Positions 25,749-34,841 of a stretch of DNA of 57,474 nucleotides are shown here, piece by piece. The stretch is from NCBI RefSeq assembly GCF_900115265.1, contig NZ_FOVU01000020.1, forward strand, positions 1-57,474. The letters run 5' to 3'. Position numbers and translations under genes: made by a program. Source of the DNA: Bradyrhizobium sp. Ghvi. Its GTDB lineage: Bacteria > Pseudomonadota > Alphaproteobacteria > Rhizobiales > Xanthobacteraceae. Below the pieces are notes generated by a model, which saw only the letters and a list, made by a program, of their open reading frames with translations, made no database searches and was not told the DNA's origin. Position 1 is the first letter of the stretch; every line of letters starts with the position of its first letter.

Positions 25749-26036
25749 CTAGGCTGGCAGCATCTCTTCTGCAATCCGCTTCGCAGCGAGAACGTCTCTC
25801 GGATCAATCATCACGGTGGTGAGCGTGCCGCGGTTAAGGCTGATCCAAAGCATACGCTCAACGTGAGCCGGAGTTGCATCCGCCTCTCGGCACTTAATGA
25901 GTGCAAGTACCTCTGACTGAGGCGCTCTGGTTCGACGGACCGCACCTCCGAACCGTTCTGCTGGCGCGCTTCTCTGCAGCGCCTGCTCGTTAATGGCGAG
26001 CTCGCGTTCGACCCGGTCTACCGTTCGGTCGAACAC
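25749..26036 (-). CDS. Possible hypothetical protein, 95 aa
   Basis: A 95-residue frame with even composition (MLWISLNRGTLTTVMIDPRD, LAAKRIAEEMLPA). I recognise no family, and the start is uncertain because no ribosome binding site stands out. Kept at low confidence because it is the only frame here with protein-like character. Confidence 0.3.
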   Translation of the reverse strand: MFDRTVDRVERELAINEQALQRSAPAERFGGAVRRTRAPQSEVLALIKCREADATPAHVERMLWISLNRGTLTTVMIDPRDVLAAKRIAEEMLPA

Positions 26037-26502
26037 GTTGACGGTTGACCAGAGCTCATCATCAAGAGATTGTCCTTATCGCTTGCCATGGATGAGCACG
26101 CTTCGGCAGCGCCCATCCCCGCCTTCATGGCGGTGGACGAGGGCATGCCGAACGGAGCAGAATCCGAAGCGCGGGGCAGGTCCGCAGCGCATCGTGGCCG
26201 GGGTTCGCGACTGCGTTGCTCGGGGCGTAGGCTGGCGATGTCCGCCGACGAGCGGCTGGCCAAAAGAAGGAAGCTTCCCCGAAAGCAGGCCTGGCCGCGA
26301 CAGGAGCGAGTCGCGGCCGACCACAAGCTCGGATTGCTCAGTATATTGGGGCGCAAGCGCCCGCTTGCCGGATCCGGCGAGGCCTGGAAAACCGAGGTCA
26401 GGCCTTCATACTGCGCGAGAGATCGACGCCGGCCGGGACGCTGCCTGGCTCGGCTCTAACAGGAGGTCGGCGTTATGCTGGTCGCACGCGCAGCAAGGAG
26501 CG
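26037..26502. other. Intergenic, no supported gene
   Basis: Overlapping GC-rich frames run on both strands with no recognisable motif or ribosome binding site. Nothing else seen. Confidence 0.35.
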
Positions 26503-26710
26503 CTAAGCGAGAAACTCAACCTTTGGAAGCCGGGCTTCCGCTCTGGCCTTCGGCATCGCGTCGTAGATTCTGATCTGGAGCATGGAACTGCGCTTCTTGA
26601 GCTCCCGCTCCTGCCAGTGCTCCATCTCTTCTCGCGTACTCGGTTTTGAATTGGCCATCCACTTCGAGCACGTAACCGGAAGCGGGCAGTGGACGAGTGG
26701 GTGCGACCAT
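26503..26710 (-). pseudogene. Frameshifted small conserved protein (YVLEVDG family)
   Basis: The first frame reads MVAPTRPLPASGYVLEVDGQ and FKTEYARRDGALAGA, then loses similarity. The adjacent frame continues as RELKKRSSMLQIRIYDAMPK and ends at a TAG at 26503-26505. Joined, they match a small rhizobial family I recall as LPASGYVLEVDG...GALAGARELKKRFPMLQIKIYDA. A single indel near residue 38 explains the break. A second, differently broken copy lies at 50321-50470. Function unknown. Confidence 0.6.
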
Positions 26711-26814
26711 TTTGTTCCTTTAGAGCCAAAAGTTCGTCGCAGGTCCGCCTGAGCCGAATCGCCTTGGCCGGGCCAGCAGATATTGTGCCAATCGATCGCG
26801 GGATGCGAGGGACT

Positions 26815-28698
26815 CTAACCGTGAAGGATTGAGCGCGCCATCAAGACATCCACTACCGCTTCCGCTGACTGCTCTAAGGTCTGCTCCATAGTCCTGAGAT
26901 GAACCTCCGGTGTTGTTGGTGCTTCGTAGCACGACTCGACCCCGGTGAAGCTCTTTATCTTGCCAGATTTTACCTTTGAATACAGGCCTTTGGGGTCTCG
27001 CCGCGCACATTCCTCGATCGGCGTATCGACAAAGACTTCTATGAAATCGTCCTTGCCAACCAGGCTGCGCACCCTGTCCCGTTCGGCTCTAGAGGGCGAG
27101 ATCAACGAGCAGATCACGATCAAGCCGCTGTCCGCCATCAACTTGGCAACTTCACCGACACGCCGGATGTTCTCCACGCGGTCCGCCTCCGAGAAGCCGA
27201 GGTCCGCGTTTAGTCCGTGCCGGAGGTTGTCGCCATCCAGCAGCATCGTATGCCGGGACATCGCAAACAGTTTTTGATCGACGAGGTTGGCAATCGTCGA
27301 CTTTCCCGCGCCAGACAGGCCAGTGAACCAGATGACGCAAGGCTTCTGATCCTTGAGCGCTGCGCGCTCACTCCTGTTCACGGATAGCGCTTGCCTAGCA
27401 ATATTGGTGGCCCGCCTTAGTGGAAAGGCAATCATGCCGGCCCCGACCGTACGATTCGTGTAACGATCGATGAAGATAAATGATCCGGTCTTTCGGTTGA
27501 CGTCGTAAGGATCGAATACTGCGGGCATTGCGGTCGCAACATCACAGAAGGCGATCTCGTTGAGGGAAAGCATCCCGGCGGCCACATGCTCACAAGTGTT
27601 GACGTCGATCCGATGCCTAATTGAGGTAACGCTGCCGGCAATCGTCTGCGATCCAATCCGCAGGACGTAATTGCGTCCGGGAGCGCGCGGCTCCTCGTCC
27701 ATCCAGATCACATAGGCGGAGAACTGGTCGGCGACCTTTGGTCGATCGTCCGGTCGCGACAAGATGTCGCCACGCCCGATATCGATTTCGTCTTCCAGCG
27801 TAATGGTAACCGCATCGCCGGCTTCGGCGCGGACGAGGTCGCCATCGTGGGTCACGATCCGCTTGACGCGCGTGGTCCGTCCCGATGCGGCGACAACGAT
27901 CTCGTCTCCTGCCGAGATCCTCCCGGAAGCCACCGACCCGGCATAGCCCCGAAAGTCCGGGTTGGGCCGGCTCACCCATTGGACCGGAAAGCGGAAAACC
28001 TGGCTTCCGGTGCCGGACTGGATATCGATGCTCTCCAAGTGCTCGAGCAGACAGGGACCACGATACCAGTTGGTATGACCGGAGCGGTCCACGACATTGT
28101 CGCCGTAGCGCGCCGAGATCGGGATCGGAACGATCGAGGTGAAGCCGAGACCCGTGGCAAAGGCCAGATAATCACGGGCGATGCGTTCGAAGCACTCCTT
28201 GCTATATGCGACAAGATCGATCTTGTTCACTGCCAGAACGACATCACGAATACCGAGCAGCGAACAGATAAGGGAGTGGCGGCGGGTCTGAACCATCACG
28301 CCTCTGCGAGCATCGATTAGGATGATGGCGAGCTGAGCATGCGAGGCGCCCGTAGCCATATTGCGGGTATACTGCTCGTGACCGGGAGTGTCGGCCACCA
28401 TGAAGGAGCGCCGCGGCGTCGTGAAGAAGCGGTAGGCAACGTCGATCGTGATGCCCTGCTCCCGTTCGGCCTCCAGCCCGTCCACGAGCAGCGCGAAATC
28501 GATCTCGTTCCCGGTGGTACCGTGCTTGATGCTATCGCGTTCCAGCACCGCGATCTGATCGTGGTAGATCATCTTGCTGTCGTGCAGCAATCGCCCAATC
28601 AGCGTCGATTTGCCGTCGTCCACCGAGCCACATGTGATGAATCGCAGCTGATCCTTTGTCCTGGGCGGGACCAGTTCCGTTGTCGGCTTTGTAAGCAT
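26815..28698 (-). CDS. nodQ: Bifunctional sulfate adenylyltransferase large subunit / APS kinase
   Basis: The N-terminal ~430 residues are the GTPase subunit of ATP sulfurylase (P-loop CGSVDDGKSTLIGRLLHDS, switch DTPGHEQYTRNM, specificity NKIDLV). Residues from about 445 are adenylylsulfate kinase (P-loop WFTGLSGAGKSTIANLV, DGDNLRHGLNADLGFS, FVDTPIEECARRDPKGLY). Together with NodP it makes PAPS, the donor for sulfotransferases. The fused CysN-CysC form is what NodQ is in rhizobia, but housekeeping cysNC has the same architecture. The sulfotransferase neighbour favours a role in sulfation. The ATG at 28698 shares one base with the nodP stop. Length is 627 residues. Confidence 0.88.
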   Translation of the reverse strand: MLTKPTTELVPPRTKDQLRFITCGSVDDGKSTLIGRLLHDSKMIYHDQIAVLERDSIKHGTTGNEIDFALLVDGLEAEREQGITIDVAYRFFTTPRRSFMVADTPGHEQYTRNMATGASHAQLAIILIDARRGVMVQTRRHSLICSLLGIRDVVLAVNKIDLVAYSKECFERIARDYLAFATGLGFTSIVPIPISARYGDNVVDRSGHTNWYRGPCLLEHLESIDIQSGTGSQVFRFPVQWVSRPNPDFRGYAGSVASGRISAGDEIVVAASGRTTRVKRIVTHDGDLVRAEAGDAVTITLEDEIDIGRGDILSRPDDRPKVADQFSAYVIWMDEEPRAPGRNYVLRIGSQTIAGSVTSIRHRIDVNTCEHVAAGMLSLNEIAFCDVATAMPAVFDPYDVNRKTGSFIFIDRYTNRTVGAGMIAFPLRRATNIARQALSVNRSERAALKDQKPCVIWFTGLSGAGKSTIANLVDQKLFAMSRHTMLLDGDNLRHGLNADLGFSEADRVENIRRVGEVAKLMADSGLIVICSLISPSRAERDRVRSLVGKDDFIEVFVDTPIEECARRDPKGLYSKVKSGKIKSFTGVESCYEAPTTPEVHLRTMEQTLEQSAEAVVDVLMARSILHG

Positions 28699-29597
28699 CA
28701 AAAGTAGCCTTCCCGCTTCTTTTTCTCCATTGAAGCGGCTTCATCGCCATCAATTAGGCGTCCCTGGCGCTCCGACACAGTCGCAGTCTGCATTTCTGCG
28801 ACGACGTCTTCTATGGTGGTCGCATCGGATTCAATAGCCCCGCTCAAAGGATAACATCCAAGCGTGCGAAAGCGGATCATCCGCATTTCCGGCGTCTCGC
28901 CGCAGTTGAGCGGCAATCGCTGGTCATCGATCATGATCGTCGCGCCATTTCGACGCACTATCGGTCTTTGTTTTGCGAAGTAGAGCGGGACGACCGGTAT
29001 CTTCTCGAGCATGATGTATTCCCACACATCGAGCTCGGTCCAGTTTGACAGCGCAAACACGCGCATGGTTTCGCCCTGGCGGATCCGTGTGTTGAACAGG
29101 GTCCAGAGCTCCGGCCGCTGGTTACGGGGGTCCCACACGTGCCCAGCCGATCGGAAGGACAGTATTCGTTCTTTTGCGCGACTCTTTTCCTCGTCGCGCC
29201 TGGCTCCGCCAAAGGCGGCATCAAATCCGTGGATGTCGAGCGCCTGCTTCAGCGCGTCGGTCTTCATCACCTGGGTGTGGAGCGCGGAGCCGGAATCGAT
29301 TGGGTTGATCCCGCGCGCGATGCCCTCCTCGTTGACATGGACGATCAAGTCGAGGCCTAGCCGCCTGGCTGTGGCGTCGCGGAAGCTGATCATCTCGCGG
29401 AACTTCCAGGTCGTATCCACGTGAAGCAGGGGGAAAGGCAATTTTGCCGGATAGAACGCCTTGATCGCAATGTGCAGCATCACGCTCGAGTCTTTTCCGA
29501 TCGAGTAAAGCATGACCGGCCTTTTGAACTCGGCGACCACATCACGCATGATTTCAATCGTTTCAGCTTCGAGACGGCGCAAATGTTTCGGCAGCAT
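28698..29597 (-). CDS. nodP: Sulfate adenylyltransferase small subunit
   Basis: This PP-loop ATPase makes adenylylsulfate from sulfate and ATP with the NodQ/CysN GTPase subunit. It has LYSIGKDSSVMLHIAIKAF (PP-loop), LHVDTTWKFREM, GARRDEEKSRAKER and the conserved C-terminus with MEKKKREGYF. I start at the ATG at 29597 (MLPKHLRRLEAETIEIMRDV, 299 residues, the normal family length); 55 codons upstream in the same frame are not protein-like. It is coupled to nodQ and sits 250 bases downstream of the sulfotransferase gene on the same strand. Confidence 0.9.
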   Translation of the reverse strand: MLPKHLRRLEAETIEIMRDVVAEFKRPVMLYSIGKDSSVMLHIAIKAFYPAKLPFPLLHVDTTWKFREMISFRDATARRLGLDLIVHVNEEGIARGINPIDSGSALHTQVMKTDALKQALDIHGFDAAFGGARRDEEKSRAKERILSFRSAGHVWDPRNQRPELWTLFNTRIRQGETMRVFALSNWTELDVWEYIMLEKIPVVPLYFAKQRPIVRRNGATIMIDDQRLPLNCGETPEMRMIRFRTLGCYPLSGAIESDATTIEDVVAEMQTATVSERQGRLIDGDEAASMEKKKREGYF

Positions 29598-29846
29598 GTA
29601 TCTTCTTTTTGATGCAGTATCTCTGTTCTTCGCCGCTCTATGGCTAGGCCCAGAGTGGGAAATATCGGCGGAAGCGGCCGGCCAAGCACGGCTCGTCCAA
29701 CGAGGCCAAGCCCCTGGACAGCAGACTTGCAGACGCGGCATCGCATTCCGCCGCTCCGTCACATCTGGTCGGGAGACCTGCTCGTGCGGGCGAAGGATCT
29801 TGGCTAAATCAGCCAGCGTGTCTTGATCGCAGGCATTCAGATTACC

Positions 29847-31091
29847 CTAGGGGATATTGAGGATCTGCTCGAGCCGCGCGACCTCGCTTCGTAACATTTC
29901 GATAGCCGCGTCCCGGTTACGAATGGCATCCAGCCCCGCAGCTCGATCAGCTTCTGACGACAGTAGCTCCTGTTGCAACTTCGCCACCGCCGAAGGGGCC
30001 AGGCGCAAATTCTCCTCAACTTTGGCGACCAATGGTCCGTTCGCCTGTCGCAAGTTGGAGACGTCGCACGCGGAGCGGATTTTCTGAAGCGGCTCTCCAG
30101 TGTGAGATGGACCAGATGTTGCTCCGGTCTTGTTACTCCGCAAATCCCACCAGGTTCGGAATATCTCACGATAAAGTTCGGTAACCTCCCGCCCCCCATC
30201 GAGGACGCCGGCTTGCCGTGCATGCAGCAGTTCCTGCTCATATCCAAGTTCTAGCAAGAGCTCGGTGCCCACCAGATCAGTCACGGTTTGCATCTCTTCA
30301 ACGCTCAATTGAGATTGCCATGCGTTGACAGAGCTTTGGTCGACCGCGTTTCGTTCCAGGATTTTTCGATCTCCGAAGCTGCTGGATCGAAGGTAATCTG
30401 CTTGTCCCATCCCCGCCGATGCAACGGCCGCCGGATCACAGCCGAGCCCCGTCAACAGACGCCGAATTTCCTCGTCCGGATGCGCCACGAGCAGTTCGTA
30501 TTGCACGAACTGTGTCTGCGGGCGAGCGCGGTGGGCCGCGAGCTTGGGAAGACCCAGAACCAAATCGGCAAGTGAAGATATGATGCCGTCGGGCAGACGG
30601 AGCATGAGATCAGTGAGACTGGATATGCTGACCGAATGCGAGCTTTCTGCCCGAAGTGGGATGCCCCACGTCGATTTCAGCGAAGCGGCAATGGCATAGG
30701 GATTACGCATCAGAAGGATGTGAGGCGATTCTGGATACACACATTCAAGAAACTCAAGCGCCGACCAATACCGTGGAGTCTTGTCAATGATGATGCGCTT
30801 GCCCGCTTCTGCCAGATACTGATCGTATGCTGCATCGGCAAAAGCGCGGCTGACGATCGTGCGATCTATCCGCGCCAGGAATTCGGAGGTCGCGGCCTCA
30901 ATCAGGGAGCTGCCCGCCGGGTGGCGCTGATCCACCCTGCCAAATGCTTCAAGGCCCAGCATCAACCAGGGTTCAGGTGGAGCCAGAATGTCTGGATGGT
31001 GCTGGAGCAAGTGCGCCAAGAGTGTCGTCCCGGATCGTGGAAGACCCAGCAGAAAGCACACCGCAGGCGAAGGGCCAAAACGTCCGCTCAT
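29847..31091 (-). CDS. PAPS-dependent sulfotransferase with C-terminal coiled coil
   Basis: The N-terminal PAPS-binding signature FLLGLPRSGTTLLAHLLQHH (5'-phosphosulfate loop) and a downstream LLMRNPYAIAASLKSTW (3'-phosphate region) mark a sulfotransferase domain of about 300 residues. The C-terminal 80 residues form a helical coiled coil (NLRLAPSAVAKLQQEL, AAIEMLRSEVARLEQIL). Being upstream of nodPQ on the same strand, it is well placed to use the PAPS they make. Substrate candidates are Nod factor (as for NodH or NoeE) or a surface polysaccharide. It does not look like a close NodH copy to me, so I give no symbol. Length is 414 residues. Confidence 0.82.
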   Translation of the reverse strand: MSGRFGPSPAVCFLLGLPRSGTTLLAHLLQHHPDILAPPEPWLMLGLEAFGRVDQRHPAGSSLIEAATSEFLARIDRTIVSRAFADAAYDQYLAEAGKRIIIDKTPRYWSALEFLECVYPESPHILLMRNPYAIAASLKSTWGIPLRAESSHSVSISSLTDLMLRLPDGIISSLADLVLGLPKLAAHRARPQTQFVQYELLVAHPDEEIRRLLTGLGCDPAAVASAGMGQADYLRSSSFGDRKILERNAVDQSSVNAWQSQLSVEEMQTVTDLVGTELLLELGYEQELLHARQAGVLDGGREVTELYREIFRTWWDLRSNKTGATSGPSHTGEPLQKIRSACDVSNLRQANGPLVAKVEENLRLAPSAVAKLQQELLSSEADRAAGLDAIRNRDAAIEMLRSEVARLEQILNIP

Positions 31092-31781
31092 CCTAGAACC
31101 TCATGCTTGAAAAGCGAATCCTGTCGGCGCCCGCTCGATTGAGCAAAACCAGCAGCGGCAGCACATGAGGGCAGCCGCTTACGTGCAAAGCGCCAAAACG
31201 GCAATTTTGTCTACCACTCATTGATGTGAATGCCCTTCGATCCTGTCAATCGGGCGGCATCACAGAAGGATACCTGCAATCGCCTCCTCGATTGTTCGAC
31301 AGTTGAGAGGAAGTCAAGCGCCATCTCAATCGCACGAAGATTGGTCGCGAATATGGGAAGGTTGGATAGAACTATACGGACGTTTGCCGAAGACCACCCG
31401 CAGCTCATGGCAGGCTGTTACGTGAAGTCACAAGCTGCCTGTAGCTGGCGCATTCAAGACGTGAAGGCGTCATCTACCTCGCTGATGTTCGGCATACACC
31501 AAGTTCGGCGAAAAAGCGGACAGCTCGCCGAGTGCGGCAAAGAAGCAGACCATATCGCGGTCATCTCATTTGACAGAAAGCAGCGTCGTGTCTGCGCGTA
31601 TCCATCCAGTGGCGCCTACGTAAGTTTCGCGTGGATGCTGCCGTCGGTCGGTCAAGGCTGAGCCATAGCAATCGGCCAGCCTGTTTTTCGCTTCTGCGTT
31701 CGAACGGCACCAAGTATTTGAGTTAGTTGATCTTGCAGCGTTACCCCTAGCCTAGTCGGCGCCAGAGGAGGCTTGTAAAAC
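31092..31781. other. Intergenic upstream of the sulfotransferase
   Basis: About 690 bases. The sulfotransferase promoter should be near the left end on the minus strand. I compared the minus strand around 31210-31280 with the nod box and found only partial similarity (see rejected items). A plus-strand frame at 31230-31661 has no recognisable motif. Confidence 0.4.
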
Positions 31782-31997
31782 ATGCAACCTGACCTAAGAT
31801 ACCGCCGGATTTACCTGATCAGCAAGGCGCTTGGTCGCATTCTCTACCGACGGAGACGAGATTGTGCTGCCGTTCATGTGCGAGATCAGATCGATTGTCT
31901 CGAAGAGAAATTAAACGTGCTGGGCATGACTGGGCCACGGAGGACGATCCTGATGGCGGCGTCCCGCTCGGACAAGTCCATCTGGTGTCACTATTGA
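31782..31997 (+). CDS. Possible small helical protein, 71 aa
   Basis: An AGAGGAGG sequence lies about a dozen bases upstream of the ATG, a spacing longer than ideal. The product begins MQPDLRYRRIYLISKALGRI and contains DQIDCLEEKLNVLG, a charged helical pattern. The last third looks less protein-like and the next frame becomes more so, so a frameshift is possible. No family recognised. Confidence 0.3.
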   Translation: MQPDLRYRRIYLISKALGRILYRRRRDCAAVHVRDQIDCLEEKLNVLGMTGPRRTILMAASRSDKSIWCHY

Positions 31998-32310
31998 TGC
32001 AGGTCGAACTTTCCGTCCTGACAATCCACTCAAACCTGGTAGAGCTGAACGGCCTTCGCCGGCATAAGTCCTCCGCACGCGACGCCCGGATCGGGCAGAT
32101 GTCGCTGACGGCCAAGACGCGCAAACATCTCGCGACTTTGGCGCCACGAGCAGCAGTGCAGGATGAGCTCGCTTTTGATGAAAGCGGCGTTGACCGATCA
32201 AGCGAGTTCATTACCAAGCCTGCTACTGTGAGGCATCGACTGGAGAGGGCCCGCTCTGGCATTCAGAAGACCAAACGCACGACCGACGGAAATGGAGCTC
32301 GCTATTAACC
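31998..32310. other. Intergenic or eroded coding sequence
   Basis: A frame overlapping this stretch on the plus strand (from 31862) may be the continuation of the small ORF before it. I see no motif, ribosome binding site or repeat to support a gene. Confidence 0.3.
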
Positions 32311-32544
32311 ATGTCCGGTCTCCCTTCCTTCGAGTATGTGTTGAAGCACCGCGGTCGAAGGTGGTTGTGGTCCGTGCACAACGCTGAGGGCGCGCAGGTG
32401 ATGACGGGTTCAGGACGTAACCGCTCCGCCGCCATCTATCAAGCTAACAGAGCGCTTTTTCAGTTGCTGCTGAGCGCGCCATATCGCCTCGGTGCTCGAG
32501 CTAACCAACAGGTTCGGCGAGGCCCACTTACGCCCAAACTTTAA
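32311..32544 (+). CDS. Small conserved hypothetical protein, 77 aa
   Basis: The ATG-started product contains FEYVLKHRGRRWLWSVHNAE and AAIYQANRALFQLLLSAPYR, a basic tryptophan-rich strand followed by an amphipathic helix. I recall this layout in small rhizobial proteins of unknown role. A GGAG lies somewhat far upstream (about 14 bases). The last 15 residues look unconserved. Confidence 0.45.
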   Translation: MSGLPSFEYVLKHRGRRWLWSVHNAEGAQVMTGSGRNRSAAIYQANRALFQLLLSAPYRLGARANQQVRRGPLTPKL

Positions 32545-32999
32545 CAATCAGCCGATGTGTTCGACCCATCACGGCCGAGGCTGCCCCGCCGAAGCTGAAG
32601 AAGCTGCTGCCCGAACTGACGCTCGATCCGGCGGCTAGGGGATTTTGGCCGAGACTGCTCAGCTTCGAACGCTAACGCGCCTAGGGCCGGGCATTGTGGC
32701 TCCGTCGCATGCGGCCCCCAACCAAGTGTTCGGGGTTTTATCTTTCGAGACTGGGCTATGGCTAAGCTACGTCTTCACACGCGACATACATCGCAAGCGG
32801 GCGTCGAGACGCCCTTCCAAGACACTTCATTAAGACGGGAGACGATGGAGCGCATTCCGCGACATTGAAAGCCATCCAGCACGTGCGTGAAAAACTCCTC
32901 AGCGCGGATTGGCAAAGCTAATATGCGACAAAATCTCTATGGCGACAGAGGTCGGCCCGCGAGCCGCCCTACTGCGCCATTAGCCAGCGTTGCTCAAAA
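32545..32999. other. Intergenic, no supported gene
   Basis: Short frames only. A plus-strand stretch near 32580-32680 has alanine/proline-rich coding-like composition but is interrupted. Nothing recognisable. Confidence 0.35.
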
Positions 33000-33185
33000 T
33001 TACCGCTGATGTCCGAGTCCGATTCCGAGATTTAAGGCCTTCTGGCGTAGCGCACCGACGCTGCGCTTGGTCATTTTCGCTATCTTTATGACCGGGGTCC
33101 GGGCCTTCGAATGAACTTTGAGCTCTTTGATATCTGCCTTCGTCCACTCGCGCCGCTTAACGCGTTTCTTGGTTGCTTGCTTCAC
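33000..33185 (-). CDS. Small basic HTH-like protein, 61 aa
   Basis: Starts with GTG at 33185 behind a strong AGAAGGAG at 33193-33200. The sequence is very lysine/arginine rich at the N-terminus (MKQATKKRVKRREWTKADIK), followed by ELKVHSKARTPVIKIAKMTK and RSVGALRQKALNLGIGLGHQ. The W-T-x-x-D...L...VIKIAK...R...A...R-x-K-A pattern is that of a small homeodomain-like/Myb-like DNA-binding fold, and I recall it as common in rhizobia. A DNA-binding role is inferred. Confidence 0.7.
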   Translation of the reverse strand: MKQATKKRVKRREWTKADIKELKVHSKARTPVIKIAKMTKRSVGALRQKALNLGIGLGHQR

Positions 33186-33828
33186 GATAAATGCTCCTTC
33201 TGAGAGGAGCGGCTTGTAGCATAGTTTTTTCGGAGGGACGACCTTAAAAAAACGGCACGTATCGGAACTCGCGAAAGGGTATAAGCTCGTTTATACTTTG
33301 GGAAAGGCGTCTCGACAGTGGAGCTGTGGAATTGCAGTTCGTACAAATGGGGTCTTGAGAGGCTTCGTTATAATTGAATACACCCGCCACGCCTTTAGAT
33401 TCGACTAAGGACGTAGAGCAACATATTCTGGAATCAGCAAAGTCAATCGCGATGAACCCGAACAGCTGCGAGCGCGGAGCGTGTTTGTATTGTGCTGAGA
33501 GCAATTACAATCGAGCCCCTGTGCGACATCGTGGCGGTCTCTTACGATGGTCGCACGTGAACATCGCTGGCGACGCATCAGCTTTGATCGCGCTCTTCTC
33601 CAATTCGCTTTCGGTGTAAAGTATCCAATCTGTAGAGAGACCGCGGCGCATTGGCGGTCCTAGAGCCGAGCGAGCCAGTTATTGGTGGAGATTCCCGAGC
33701 ACCGACGTTCGATTCGCAATGCCCTGCAGATTGCGCTCGAGCTTCCCCATGCAGCCCGCGCAATTGATGGCCTCCACAATCTCAAGATCACTCATGCCCA
33801 ATCTCGCGATGAGACGTTTGGTGAAAAA
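33186..33828. other. Intergenic, no supported gene
   Basis: Two short plus-strand frames occur, but neither has a recognisable domain or a good ribosome binding site. The stretch is more AT rich in its first 250 bases than the surroundings. On the minus strand the frame of the neighbouring cold-shock relic continues into it without clear homology. Confidence 0.35.
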
Positions 33829-33992
33829 GGCACTCATTTTTCCTGAACGAGCGGACTTCATCTCATAACCGACCTGGGCGCCATCCTCGACTTTGTTGTA
33901 GCCGGCCTAATCGAGCATGCTGATGTACACGAAGACGTCAGCTCCTCCATCCTGAGATTGGATGAACCCATATCCTTTGGTTGCGCGCAAGT
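33829..33992 (-). pseudogene. Cold-shock (CspA-type) protein relic
   Basis: On the minus strand the frame reads ATKGYGFIQSQDGGADVFVY and ISMLD, then a TAG stop at 33907-33909, then AGYNKVEDGAQVGYEMKS and ARSGKMSA. This is unmistakably the CspA fold with its RNP1 (KGYGFI) and RNP2 (VFVYIS) motifs. The N-terminal strand TVKWFN is missing, with a TAA just upstream, and the central nonsense codon breaks the rest. The gene is dead; functional csp genes are presumably elsewhere in the genome. Confidence 0.85.
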
Positions 33993-34120
33993 ATTATCCT
34001 CAAACTGAACTTGCACGATCTAATCGGAGTTGGCCCACCCCAATGGCCCTTGCGCGGGCTCAATCGCTTGCCGGGGACCGCTTTCTGCGCGCAATCGTTC
34101 GCAGCTGCGAGGACCAGCGA

Positions 34121-34453
34121 CTACTCATCGTCGGGCTCTTGCGCGATCTCCCGCTCAAAGAGGCCCTGCATAGCACCCCGATCTAGCTGTTCGAGCGTCT
34201 CAAGAGCCTTCCTGCCGAGGTCGGTGATAATCCAGCAGCCAGCCTCTCGCTCGATCAGCCTTTGGCCGAAAATATTGAGTTGGGGCGCGCGGCTCGCAAT
34301 GCGCTTCATACGGGCCGGCCACTCTGGGCCGCTCCTGTAATAGATAGACAAATGCTGTTTAACGGCCTCGATGCTCGCCCGCCCGCGCGGCTGGCCGGCA
34401 AGTATCTTCAGTATGGACAGCTGGAAACTCACGCGCGCACGCCATCGACTCAA
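34121..34453 (-). CDS. Winged-helix-like hypothetical protein, 110 aa
   Basis: The sequence FQLSILKILAGQPRGRASIE, VKQHLSIYYRSGPEWPARMK and ERLIEREAGCWIITDLGRKA-like segments follow the helix-helix-wing order of a winged-helix DNA-binding domain, with DLGRKALETLE as the closing helix seen in Mrr-like N-terminal domains. The start is a TTG at 34453; a GTG at 34432 is an alternative and neither has a strong ribosome binding site. No partner gene. Role unknown, possibly regulatory. Confidence 0.55.
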   Translation of the reverse strand: MSRWRARVSFQLSILKILAGQPRGRASIEAVKQHLSIYYRSGPEWPARMKRIASRAPQLNIFGQRLIEREAGCWIITDLGRKALETLEQLDRGAMQGLFEREIAQEPDDE

Positions 34454-34622
34454 GGAAAAGCTCTATAATACTTATCCTGAGGTAAGCCGCAGCACCGTGC
34501 GCCGCCTTTCAAAAGAAACCTTGGTCCGCAAGCCTAATGAACTAGGAGACCCACCTGCCGTCGACGCTTAATAAGGTTCCCGACGGCATGGGAAGAATGG
34601 TCAGCGGAGATAGCCCTGTTGG

Positions 34623-34841
34623 CTACGCGCCTGACGAGGTCTCAAATGGCGCCTTCGAGCGGTCCAAGATCAAACTACGTCGGTGGTAACCGCGCTGTTG
34701 CACATCTTGGCGAATGACATCGCTCACTGAACGCACCGCCCGCTTCTTTCGTTTCCAATTACCGTCCATTCCGGCTGGGATCGCAAGGCCTTTCGGGACG
34801 ACCAAAAGGTCGCGTCTTCCGTTCAAATAGATATCGAACAT
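34623..34841 (-). CDS. Small conserved rhizobial protein, 72 aa
   Basis: The ATG at 34841 has AGAGGGA upstream. The product MFDIYLNGRRDLLVVPKGLA then RSVSDVIRQDVQQRGYHRRS matches a small protein pattern I recall from Bradyrhizobium symbiosis islands (a short DILVVPKG-type strand pair followed by a helix). A longer frame from 35021 adds 60 residues without protein character. Function unknown. Confidence 0.55.
   Translation of the reverse strand: MFDIYLNGRRDLLVVPKGLAIPAGMDGNWKRKKRAVRSVSDVIRQDVQQRGYHRRSLILDRSKAPFETSSGA

Noticed and set aside
31210..31280. Possible nod box on the minus strand upstream of the sulfotransferase
   Set aside because: TATCCTTCTGTGATG and a later GATCGAAGG resemble parts of the consensus, but the ATC-N9-GAT spacing is wrong and the AATCGATTTTACCAATC half is absent.
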